Of a stretch of DNA of 64,000 nt, positions 51,602-59,612 are shown piece by piece (position 1 is the stretch's first letter; every line of letters starts with the position of its first letter). Position numbers and translations under genes: made by a program. The notes under the pieces are model-generated. The model did no database searches and had not been told where the DNA came from. It was given only the letters and a program-made list of their open reading frames with translations. The DNA is taken from assembly GCA_036272935.1 (NCBI GenBank), contig DATAXP010000068.1:15480-79479 (forward strand), read 5' to 3'. The stretch is from DATAXP01 sp036272935 (GTDB lineage Bacteria > Planctomycetota > Planctomycetia > Pirellulales > PNKZ01).

Positions 51602-52063
51602 CTAATTGCCACCAAGTCGCAGTACAGGACCACGAGGACTGCAAAGTCGCGGTTCGATGAGACCGAGGAGTTGCAGGCCGAGGGTTGGGTTCCAGGCGAT
51701 CTGGTCGGCGCGGGCGAGCAGCGGCTGATCGGGCGGATAGCCACAGCGCAGGACGGTGAGGGTCGCGCTGTTGAGCATGGCCAGGCGTTCGGCCAGGCCG
51801 GGACGGCGCGTGGCGTGCCGATCTTCGTCGCACCAACGATCGTTGAGAAAGAAATGACTGTTCTCGACCTGCCAGTGATTCCGCACGTACGCCAGCAGTT
51901 GCGCGGCCATGACGCGACTGGGATCGAGGCTGGTGAGATCGGCATATGGCCTTCAAGAAGCTTTGGTGCAAACGCCGTGACTGCCATCCTACGGCGGGTA
52001 TCGGTTTCGACCACAGTCCGCGCAAACTGGGGAAGAATGTGTGCTCGAGGAGCTGCAAGTCTG
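51602..52063 (-). pseudogene. transposase remnant (IS4/ISAs1-like C-terminus) next to the CRISPR repeat
   Basis: The clearest part reads YADLTSLDPSRVMAAQLLAY then VRNHWQVENSHFFLNDRWCD and LAMLNSATLTVLRCGYPPDQ, the C-terminal YREK-like region of IS4-superfamily transposases. The 5' part (about 51950-52063) retains FARTVVETDTRR in another frame, so it is frameshifted as well as truncated. It directly abuts the solo CRISPR repeat at 52064, which suggests the array on this side was lost by insertion and deletion. Confidence 0.7.
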
Positions 52064-52099
52064 GCTTCAATGTGGCCGCGGTCAGCTGACCGCGGAAGG
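52064..52099 (-). CRISPR. solo CRISPR repeat (36 nt) at the array position of the type I-G locus
   Basis: On the minus strand it reads as a GC-rich stem (CCGCGGTC-AGCT-GACCGCGG) followed by CCACATTGAAGC, the last eight bases ATTGAAGC being the expected crRNA 5' handle. No second repeat occurs 60-80 bp to either side. It shares 16 nt (GCTTCAATGTGGCCGC on +) with the second repeat and its stem with the first repeat of the unit upstream of cas3. Confidence 0.75.
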
Positions 52100-52342
52100 C
52101 CCGCCCTCGCAAGTCTCGATGGCGCAAGGGGCCACGAAGCGACTTGCGAGCGGCGGCAGACTATTCGACGCCTGCTGCCCGCCAAGCGATAACAGAAGAT
52201 CGTAAGTCATATCGAGAGAACCTTTAGCCGCTTTCGAGCGACGACCGGGAGTTACATCGCACCTCGCCGCTCGCAGCGAACTTTCTAAACAACGCGGTTT
52301 TTCACTCGCCGAATTGCCAAAGAGCGCGCTCAACGAACTCGA
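52100..52342 (-). other. probable CRISPR leader between cas4/cas1 and the solo repeat
   Basis: 243 bp without a gene, more AT-rich near the cas end (CTAAACAACGCGGTTTTTCA). Its place between the adaptation gene and the first repeat is that of a leader. No promoter could be assigned with confidence. Confidence 0.45.
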
Positions 52343-54139
52343 TCAGCGCGTTGTAAAAACAGGGTAGGTGCCCAGCTCTCCGGTGAGCACCCGGGCAAGT
52401 AAGCGGGCCTGGATCTCCAGCACTCGCCGATAGTTGACACGGTAGCCGAAAACTGGATGCGTCACCAGGGTATCCATCCTTTGTTCATAGGCACGGAAGA
52501 ACGCCTTGCGCCCATTCGGCGTGAGCGAGACCGAATTGCCTGCCTGCACGAAATCGCAGGCCGTGACCATCCGCGTGTTGATCGCATTCAGTACTGCCGA
52601 ATCGGCGATAAGTGGACGAAACGGCTCCATCAAATCGAGCGCCAGCGCCGCCCGGCCAAAGCGCGGTTGATGGTAGAAGCCCAAGAATGGATCGAAGCCC
52701 ACTGCGTGGCAGACGACCGTGAGATCCTTGGCCAAGAGACTATAAGCCAGCGACAACAGCGCATTGACCGGGTCGCGTGGCGGACGTCGATTGCGATGCG
52801 TAAAGTCAAAATTCAGATCGGACTTTCCAAACGGATCATCCGGTTTGACCATGCCAGAAAGGTTCTGAAAGTAAACGCGGGCGGCGTTCCCTTCGATCCC
52901 CAGCAACTCATCGAACGACGCCGCATGCTCGGCATCGGCCATCGCGCATTTCATTTGCACTAAGGCCGATGCTGGCGGCTCGACATGATTGCGCTGCAGC
53001 AGCGTCCGTTGGTTGCGAATCTTGCCGGCGACCAGCGCCCGGGCCAGCCGCAAGCAAAACCCCGGTACATCGGCCAAGCGAAACTGCTCGCGACGCAAGT
53101 AAATGTTGCGTACGCCCAAACCTTGCGTCACGCCGTAGAACCAGGCGCCCATCGAAAAATATGCGATCGGCACTTCTTGCTCGCAAAGGGCTTGAATCGC
53201 CTGCGTCGTCAGTTGGATGTTGCCGAACAGGTTGAGTTGGCAGATTTCGTTAATGCGAACTTCTTGGAGCGTCTTGTCTTTGTCTTGCACCTTCAGCACA
53301 AAGCCGCTCTTGCCGACGCGCAGCCCTTGGCTGTTCAAGTACAACGGCCGCAAATCGTCGCGGGCCGGCAACAAGCGACGTACTTCCTGGTCGGCAGTCC
53401 CTTCGCCCGACGCGGCCTGCGGCGAGTTGCCGACGTCGAATAGTGTTTGTTGGATTGCTTTGCCGCTGGGTTGATGAAGTCGCAATGCTGTGGTTTCGTC
53501 CGGCAGGCAGATGCCGACCAGCGAGCAGCGCGGACACTTGGGGCTGTCGACCAACGGCGGCGGAATGCGCCGACTGATCGCGGCTTCGCGGGCTTGGCGC
53601 AGCATGTCGAGCGTCCAGGCCACGGTCGGCTCGTCGATCGGCACGCGCACGCGCTGCTTAGTCGCCACGTAGTAAACGATCGCTTCGTCGCAACGGTAGC
53701 CGTTGTCTCGCAGCACCAGCGCCTGCACCGCCAGTTGCACGCGGTCGGCGTCCCAAACATCCAGGCCACTGTCGCCATCGCTCGCGCGCGGTGCACCGCG
53801 CTTATAATCGACCGGCGTCACAGCCCCTTCATCCGCCTCGATCAGGTCCATCTTCGCGATCAAGCCGTAGCGATCGCTTGAAAGAGTCACGCTACGAGCG
53901 TGGATCGCGTCATCGGGCGACAGTTCTTCAGCCGGCGCGAGCTCGCCCTTGCCGTCGTCGACTTTCGAGTGCCGCAGCGCACCTTCGACCGTCTCGCGGT
54001 TGTGCGCAAACACTCCCTCGACATGCTCGTAGTAGTACAACCGCGGACAATAGACGAACTCGTTGAGCATGCGTGCCGGCATGTACTCCGGTGAGCCTGC
54101 GTCATGCTCGACGGTCGAAATGCTGTGCCCCTCAGCCAT
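52343..54139 (-). CDS. cas4-cas1: Cas4-Cas1 fusion protein (CRISPR adaptation)
   Basis: 598 residues. The Cas4 part (about 1-215) has Cys31 in NEFVYCPRLYYYEHVEG, the nuclease motif VTPVDYKRGAP and a Cys cluster CPRCSLVGIC at 202-211, so four Fe-S Cys are present. The Cas1 part (about 265-598) has Glu416 (LLGIEGNAARVY), His490 (GFYHQPRFGR) and Glu505 (LALDLMEPFRP), the metal-binding triad. Such fusions are characteristic of type I-G (I-U) and in Geobacter select TTN PAM spacers. It starts 10 bp after cas2 (AAGGG before ATG). Gene order cas2 before cas4/1 is the reverse of what I would expect. Confidence 0.95.
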   Translation of the reverse strand: MAEGHSISTVEHDAGSPEYMPARMLNEFVYCPRLYYYEHVEGVFAHNRETVEGALRHSKVDDGKGELAPAEELSPDDAIHARSVTLSSDRYGLIAKMDLIEADEGAVTPVDYKRGAPRASDGDSGLDVWDADRVQLAVQALVLRDNGYRCDEAIVYYVATKQRVRVPIDEPTVAWTLDMLRQAREAAISRRIPPPLVDSPKCPRCSLVGICLPDETTALRLHQPSGKAIQQTLFDVGNSPQAASGEGTADQEVRRLLPARDDLRPLYLNSQGLRVGKSGFVLKVQDKDKTLQEVRINEICQLNLFGNIQLTTQAIQALCEQEVPIAYFSMGAWFYGVTQGLGVRNIYLRREQFRLADVPGFCLRLARALVAGKIRNQRTLLQRNHVEPPASALVQMKCAMADAEHAASFDELLGIEGNAARVYFQNLSGMVKPDDPFGKSDLNFDFTHRNRRPPRDPVNALLSLAYSLLAKDLTVVCHAVGFDPFLGFYHQPRFGRAALALDLMEPFRPLIADSAVLNAINTRMVTACDFVQAGNSVSLTPNGRKAFFRAYEQRMDTLVTHPVFGYRVNYRRVLEIQARLLARVLTGELGTYPVFTTR

Positions 54140-54149
54140 GCTTGGCCCT

Positions 54150-54440
54150 TCACACCACGATGCACGGGGCGTCGATGCTGGTGTACGGTTGCCCGAGCGC
54201 CGTGATTACACGTTCGCCGCGCCCTGCGGTGGGTCCGAGATCGACGAACAGTACTTGGTCTTCGTTATGCTTGATGAGTTCGCCGAGCGTGTGCCGGCAG
54301 CGGGCCAGGTCGATCGCGGTGAACTGGCACTCGAAGATCGAGTATTGCAGGTGATCGCCAAAATCGCGCATGGTCTTGAAAACCTTGCGCAGCCGCTTGT
54401 CGTCGCGGATGTCGTAACAAACCAGAAACGTATTCCGCAC
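54150..54440 (-). CDS. cas2: Cas2 endoribonuclease-fold adaptation protein
   Basis: 96 residues from GTG 54440 (VRNTFLVCYDIRDDKRLRKV), preceded by AAGGG. A TTG start 36 nt upstream is possible but gives non-family sequence. The ferredoxin-like core CYDIRDDKRLRKVFKTMRDF and YSIFECQFTAIDLAR is complete, and the Asp of YDIRD is present. It would form the Cas1-Cas2 integrase with the downstream Cas4/Cas1 fusion. It is separated from csb2 by 86 bp. Confidence 0.95.
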   Translation of the reverse strand: MRNTFLVCYDIRDDKRLRKVFKTMRDFGDHLQYSIFECQFTAIDLARCRHTLGELIKHNEDQVLFVDLGPTAGRGERVITALGQPYTSIDAPCIVV

Positions 54441-54526
54441 GGTTGAACCCTTCGCCGAACTAGCGACCGCGTTCAACCTTCCGTGGCACTAGGGAGAGTA
54501 ATCTGCCCTGGAGAACGACGCAAGGA

Positions 54527-56161
54527 CTACTGGGTCTCCTCGACGAACACGCCGAGCCCGAAGTGCGACGCATATCCAAGAGCAAGCAAACGTCGGTCTT
54601 TATCTTTCCACTCGCTTCCGAAAAGCGGGTCTGCGAAGTGCAGACGCAGCGCGAATCCGAAATCGACCGGTGGTGGTGCTCCACCACGTTGACGAGAGCG
54701 CACAAAATGGCGCAAGGCGCGAAATCGAGCATGTCGAGATACGTCCTCGACGTGCTGGGCGGGCGGCAAGTCGCGCGACGCCAACTCGGCATTGATCTGC
54801 CCCGTCAGATCGTTTGTCCCGCGGCGCTTCAGGAATCGGGGCGGCACAAACGGGGTCAGACTCACCCAAACGCGCGCGCCTTCAGAAGGCCCGAGCAATT
54901 GCGTGATGCGCCGCTTTACGGGAATGCGGAGCGAATAAAGCATGTTGAGATTTCCACTTCCTGCTATTGTCACCTGCAATTTACCCGCGCCACCTTTCAT
55001 ATAGGTATGATCAACGGATCGGATCGCGTGTTGGGCCTGCTCCTTCAGTCCCATCGGCGCGTGGATCAATAAATGATCCAGATGGCCGTCATCGTCGAGA
55101 TCGATTGGCAGGATATGAGCGTGGCGATGACGATCATGGAGCGGCCGTCCGTCGCAGTCGCGGCCGGTGATCTCCGGGCAATCAACAGGCCGGCCTTTAC
55201 CGAGCTGCCGAACCAGCTGATCATGAAACCGCTCTGCCTGCGGTAACGTCCGATGACAAGGAGGCAGCGCCGACTTGCTGCCGCTGGGGGTCGTCAACGC
55301 CAGTAACATGGTTGTCACTGGTTTTGCGGCGAGAGTTCTTCTCTGCCGCGGTACGCCCATTTGCAGCGCGGCGTCGCAGCGTTGGTAAATCACACGCTGC
55401 GACCCGGGAGGCTGCGACCAACAGTGTGCCTTCCACCATGAGGTGTCCTTCGTCAAACAATCGAGCAGGTCGGTTGGGTACGCAGCCACAGCTTTCGTCC
55501 GATCCCGGAGCAGCTTTGCCGGCAGCTTTTTCTTGCCTTCTGGCAGCGGGAATTCGGCTAAGATTCGATCCGTGGTGTCGCGCTGCCAGGCCAGGTACTC
55601 ATGTGCGGGGATCGCCGCCATCAACGAAACTTGTTCGCATTCCGGGCCAGGACGAAACCCGTTTTGCTGCGGAAATGCGTTGAAGTCTTCCGGCGCCAGA
55701 GCGTTGTCGGCAATTAGCTCGGCCTCGACCCAGCTTTCGCTGCGACCGAGATAGCCAAGGCAACCGGCTAGAACGCCCAACAACTCAGTTTCTTCATCAG
55801 TCAGCTCGCAGTCCCAGCGGACCAGCAGTTCGTCACCGCCGACGTCGGCCCAGGTATCGAAGACAAGGGTCGTTCGTTCACGTCCCTTGTCGAGCGAGCC
55901 AATCGGCATGAAATGACGGCTGTGCGCGGCACTTGCGGTCGGCAGGCGATAAACCGGCAATGTCGCAGACAGTTTTTCAATCAACTGCCGAGCGACGGGC
56001 GAAATCTCGTGCCACTGCTGAGTCGTGAAGCCACAGGCGACCAGTGCGCGCAGCAGCCGCCACGGGCTGGGCGGCCACTCGATATGGCCTTCGTTGACGT
56101 GATGACCCCAAGGGGTCGCATGGTAACGCCCACTGGGAAACCGAATTCGCAAGGTCGGCAC
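54527..56161 (-). CDS. csb2: Csb2, type I-G Cas5/Cas6 fusion subunit
   Basis: 544 residues (MPTLRIRFPSGRYHATPWGH). The N-terminal RAMP (Cas5-like) part has WPPSPWRLLRALVACGF. The C-terminal Cas6-like part contains the family hallmark HRHAHILPIDLDDDGHLDHL and the final glycine-rich ALGYASHFGLGVF. In type I-G this protein is thought to hold the crRNA 5' handle and to cleave the repeat; the His-rich loop is a likely catalytic region. It starts 9 bp after csb1 and belongs to the effector operon. Confidence 0.93.
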   Translation of the reverse strand: MPTLRIRFPSGRYHATPWGHHVNEGHIEWPPSPWRLLRALVACGFTTQQWHEISPVARQLIEKLSATLPVYRLPTASAAHSRHFMPIGSLDKGRERTTLVFDTWADVGGDELLVRWDCELTDEETELLGVLAGCLGYLGRSESWVEAELIADNALAPEDFNAFPQQNGFRPGPECEQVSLMAAIPAHEYLAWQRDTTDRILAEFPLPEGKKKLPAKLLRDRTKAVAAYPTDLLDCLTKDTSWWKAHCWSQPPGSQRVIYQRCDAALQMGVPRQRRTLAAKPVTTMLLALTTPSGSKSALPPCHRTLPQAERFHDQLVRQLGKGRPVDCPEITGRDCDGRPLHDRHRHAHILPIDLDDDGHLDHLLIHAPMGLKEQAQHAIRSVDHTYMKGGAGKLQVTIAGSGNLNMLYSLRIPVKRRITQLLGPSEGARVWVSLTPFVPPRFLKRRGTNDLTGQINAELASRDLPPAQHVEDVSRHARFRALRHFVRSRQRGGAPPPVDFGFALRLHFADPLFGSEWKDKDRRLLALGYASHFGLGVFVEETQ

Positions 56162-56170
56162 GAAAAGCTC

Positions 56171-57190
56171 CTATTCGGCGGGTTCGTCGGCTTCGTCGTC
56201 ATCCGGCGCGGCGTCGCCCTCCGGGGCGTCTTTTCCTTTCTTCAGTTCGTCCTCGAACGTCACCGTGGTGTGCACCATTGCCTCTTTGCAGTTTTCGATC
56301 GCCGATTGCACGCCGGCTTCCAACTCTGATAACGGCGGCAGCTTGAAATCGTCCGGACGCGAAGCCACGATGTTGTCGCGGTCGATCGGTTCCAGATCAC
56401 ACGCAGTCCGCAGGCGCAAGTCGCCATCGAGCAGCTTGCGAACGCGATGCAAGGCCAGCACGATCAGCAATTGCTGGAACTTCGGCTCCAAGCCGTAGCC
56501 ACGGATCTGCGCGAGGTCGAGGTTGATGTGCAACAGGATCTGTTCGGCGACGAACTCGTCGCGCGCGAACGGAACGTTACCGAAACCGCTCTTGGTGACT
56601 CCCGACGGATTGACGTGATCGTTCTTGACCCCGCCGGAAGCAGCTGTTTTGACGTCCGACGCTTCGATGAAGGCCGACAACGCGCGAGCAATGCGCAGGC
56701 GCCCGCCTGCCAGGTCTTTCTTCGCCAGAAAGGCACCGTGAATTAGGCTGCCAATGTCGAATTTTAACAGCACCTCGGCCAGCTTCTTCCGATCGATCGG
56801 ACCTTCGGCCAGCCCACCCAGTTCGGCCTTCAACGTGTCAAAAAACTTGTGGTCCTTGCCTTCCAAAAGATACGGACTATTAACGCGATGTGACTCGAGC
56901 ATCGAATCGGTCAGAAACTTTCCTTTCCGAGTGACCGTAACGTGACTGACGCCATCGAGCACCGCGATGGGAGCCGTCTGCGCAGTATCCCAGCAGGTCG
57001 TCTCCAGTCGATTGGCCATGCTCTGCGCGCTTTCAACGAGCAGCTTCTGTCCATCCCTGGTTTGATACGTTGCCGGGCCGAGGCTCGGAAAGCCAGTCGG
57101 CTGGAATCGATCGCCTTGGACAGGACGAAGCGGGACCGTAAACAGCACGCGACTGACGGCGCCCAGCGCGTTCCAATCGAGATCAGACAT
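56171..57190 (-). CDS. csb1: Csb1 (Cas7) backbone subunit, type I-G
   Basis: 339 residues from ATG 57190 (MSDLDWNALGAVSRVLFTVP), with AAGGAA upstream. Characteristic stretches are QPTGFPSLGPATYQTRDGQK, VESAQSMANRLETTCWD and LLKFDIGSLIHGAFLAKKDL. It would polymerise along the crRNA spacer as the Cascade backbone. Its first bases overlap the csx17 stop by 8 nt. The C-terminus is highly acidic (DAAPDDDEADEPAE). Confidence 0.94.
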   Translation of the reverse strand: MSDLDWNALGAVSRVLFTVPLRPVQGDRFQPTGFPSLGPATYQTRDGQKLLVESAQSMANRLETTCWDTAQTAPIAVLDGVSHVTVTRKGKFLTDSMLESHRVNSPYLLEGKDHKFFDTLKAELGGLAEGPIDRKKLAEVLLKFDIGSLIHGAFLAKKDLAGGRLRIARALSAFIEASDVKTAASGGVKNDHVNPSGVTKSGFGNVPFARDEFVAEQILLHINLDLAQIRGYGLEPKFQQLLIVLALHRVRKLLDGDLRLRTACDLEPIDRDNIVASRPDDFKLPPLSELEAGVQSAIENCKEAMVHTTVTFEDELKKGKDAPEGDAAPDDDEADEPAE

Positions 57191-59612
57191 GGAGCGTTCC
57201 TTTCTTAGAGGGATCGAGAGTGCGGACAGCGCGCCACGCGCTGCCGTGTTCAATCGGAAAAACCAGGGCGGCAGCCCAAAGCTGAGCGGTTGCTGGATCG
57301 GTCACGCCGGCTTGCAGGGGCACGCGCAGCCCGGCCGAGCGGAGCCGCCGCCGTGCGATTTCGACCGCGCCCCCACCGTCGCCAGCGGTCAGTCGACGCA
57401 CCAGATTCGGTTCCGCGGGAATGTGCAGGCCTTTGTCCAAATCCCAAGGTAAACACGATAATCGCAACGTAAGCCATGCTGCGTCGGGAAATTCTGCTGG
57501 ACTGAAACGGTCGTGAAGCTTTTGAGCTTGCCATTTCGACCACTTGATTGCCATGAAGGCTCGCGCAAGCTCCACGGTTCGATCGAGATCGACGGCGCCG
57601 GCGAGTAACTCGCTGAGATCCGCTAATCGCGCCCCGCATCCCACGGCGGCCACGAGCGGCAGGCGTCGCTGGCCCTTCATGCCGGCTTCGATCAGGCGGC
57701 GATCAACGATTGCTGCGCAATCCGCTGCCGCATCGCGTCCCGTGGCCACAACGCGCGGATCGAGCACGAGCCGCTTGTCCGAGATTTTGAATCGCCGAGC
57801 ACCCGGCTCCAGGGATAACCAATGGTGCCGGATGGAATCGATGGGGTGTCGATCAGGAGTGAATCGTGCTGCAGCGCTACCTAGCGCTCGGGCCAACCGA
57901 ACTTCGGGCGAATCGCCGACGACTTCTGAGGATGCCCACTCGGGTCGCAGCTCCGGAATTGGCTGGGCATCGATTGCGGTCCCTGTCGCTTGCAGAGATT
58001 CGATCGCCACGGCGGCACGCAGAATCGCCTGCCAACGATCGGCGTCAGGATCATGTGTCAAGGCCGCGAACACGGCGTCGGCTAGTTGGCGCTCCGCGTG
58101 CACCAACCTTGCCGGAGCATTTTTATCTCGGGCACGACGTTGCAGGCGATCGAGCCACGCCGCAAGGTCATCGATCAGATACGACCGTGGATGCTGTCGA
58201 ACTTTCACTCGGCCTAACGGAACTGCCAAGGTCGACTGGCCGTTGCGTTCGAGATACCCGTAGCGGGTGAACGACTCGATTCCGCGAGCGACGCCGAGCC
58301 GGCTGATCGCGCGGGCCGCATCGATCGGACGATTTGCCGTCTGACGACCGAGTTGCAAGCGAGCCTCACCCAACAGGGCCGCGACGTCAGACAGCAGGGC
58401 CGGTCGAGACCAGAGAGGCATCCACTGTTCGCCACGTTGTGCCTTTTCCGAACCGGGAGAAGCGAATCCGACGGCATGAGACCGGACCGCAAACGGCGCG
58501 CTGGCTCGGCTGAACGTGTTGGGATCGAGTCGGCGCGTAGCTCGCGATCTGAACACAATCGAACCTTCCAACATGAGCACGAAATCCCAAGCGTTGACCA
58601 TATTTCCACTATCGAATCCGGTCGAACTATTGGCTCCGCCGGCAGCGCCGGGTTGGTACTGACCGATCGCGGCCGTCGAAAGTTTGCTCGCCGGTGCAGA
58701 CCATAGTGCACTTCTCAGCAACTCGGCAGCGATCAGCGTTGGGCGTCCATCGGCCGAAGCGACGTCGAGTAAGGCACCAAGCTGCTGCATGAAGTTGTTG
58801 GTGAAATCTAGATTCCCATCATTGCCCCCAGTTCCTAACAGCGAAGGCCACGACGGATTTCCCTGCTCGTCAAGCACGACGGCCGCGGCAAGCCATTCAG
58901 CATGAGGACCTCGCCATGCGCGACTACAATCGGGAATAAGCGTCGCCTTGAGCGACTTGTATCGGCGCTCGGCCGCAGCCAGTAGGCGTTTGTACCCTGA
59001 ACTTGCCTTGAGACGATCCGCTTCGGGCTTCGTCGGCGGCGTGTCGGTCTTGGCGACCAGGTTTTCGATCATCGCGATATCTTCGGAAAGCTCGCTGCGC
59101 CGAGTGGACGATAAATCAGGCTTTTTCGCTTGGGCTCGCAACTGATCGAGCACGGAACGAAAGCTTTCGCTGCTCGCCAACAATTTGCGCTGCGCTTCGG
59201 TTTGAAAAGTTCTGTTGGTCTTCGTACGAGCCTTGATTGCGCGAATGACTGCATCGGACTTCTCCGCGGCATCGAGCAATTGGCGCGACGCGGCAATCCC
59301 GACGCGAAACTGTTCGAATCGTGCTGCCTTCGAGCGTTCCAACGGGGCGAGCCCGGGATCTCCTGCTTTGAAGAATCCACACCCTTTATTCCACGGTGAA
59401 AGGAGCGGGGTTGGTTGGTATTTCTCTAGGAAGAACGCCTCTAGCTCGTTGCGCGAAAGCCTCGTCAACAAACAAAACTGTTCGTCTTGCCACCAGCCGC
59501 GCGCTTCGTGGTCGGCCTGCTCACCAACGAGGCGGAGCACGCCCAACGCCTTTAGGTAATAGGCCAAGGGTTCAGGCGAGCAGCCTTTCAATCGATGCAG
59601 ATGCATCGTCAT
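57183..59612 (-). CDS. csx17: Csx17 (Cas8-type large subunit of type I-G)
   Basis: 809 residues from ATG 59612 (MTMHLHRLKGCSPEPLAYYL). The family-typical opening LHRLKGCSPEPLAYYLKALG and GTGGNDGNLDFTNNFMQQLG are present, as are the middle SSTGFDSGNMVNAWDFVLML and EGSIVFRSRATRR. The large subunit reads the PAM and helps R-loop formation. The ATG overlaps the cas3 stop (ATGA), so the two are translationally coupled. A longer frame starting near 59753 lies inside cas3 and is discarded. Confidence 0.93.
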   Translation of the reverse strand: MTMHLHRLKGCSPEPLAYYLKALGVLRLVGEQADHEARGWWQDEQFCLLTRLSRNELEAFFLEKYQPTPLLSPWNKGCGFFKAGDPGLAPLERSKAARFEQFRVGIAASRQLLDAAEKSDAVIRAIKARTKTNRTFQTEAQRKLLASSESFRSVLDQLRAQAKKPDLSSTRRSELSEDIAMIENLVAKTDTPPTKPEADRLKASSGYKRLLAAAERRYKSLKATLIPDCSRAWRGPHAEWLAAAVVLDEQGNPSWPSLLGTGGNDGNLDFTNNFMQQLGALLDVASADGRPTLIAAELLRSALWSAPASKLSTAAIGQYQPGAAGGANSSTGFDSGNMVNAWDFVLMLEGSIVFRSRATRRLDPNTFSRASAPFAVRSHAVGFASPGSEKAQRGEQWMPLWSRPALLSDVAALLGEARLQLGRQTANRPIDAARAISRLGVARGIESFTRYGYLERNGQSTLAVPLGRVKVRQHPRSYLIDDLAAWLDRLQRRARDKNAPARLVHAERQLADAVFAALTHDPDADRWQAILRAAVAIESLQATGTAIDAQPIPELRPEWASSEVVGDSPEVRLARALGSAAARFTPDRHPIDSIRHHWLSLEPGARRFKISDKRLVLDPRVVATGRDAAADCAAIVDRRLIEAGMKGQRRLPLVAAVGCGARLADLSELLAGAVDLDRTVELARAFMAIKWSKWQAQKLHDRFSPAEFPDAAWLTLRLSCLPWDLDKGLHIPAEPNLVRRLTAGDGGGAVEIARRRLRSAGLRVPLQAGVTDPATAQLWAAALVFPIEHGSAWRAVRTLDPSKKGTLHV

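Noticed and set aside
52029..52063. A 35-nt spacer beyond the solo repeat
   Set aside because: No second repeat follows it, and the sequence continues into a transposase remnant, so it cannot be called a spacer.
51911..52185. Extension of the ECF sigma factor N-terminus to 52185
   Set aside because: The upstream frame crosses transposase-derived and CRISPR-repeat sequence and has no sigma-factor similarity.
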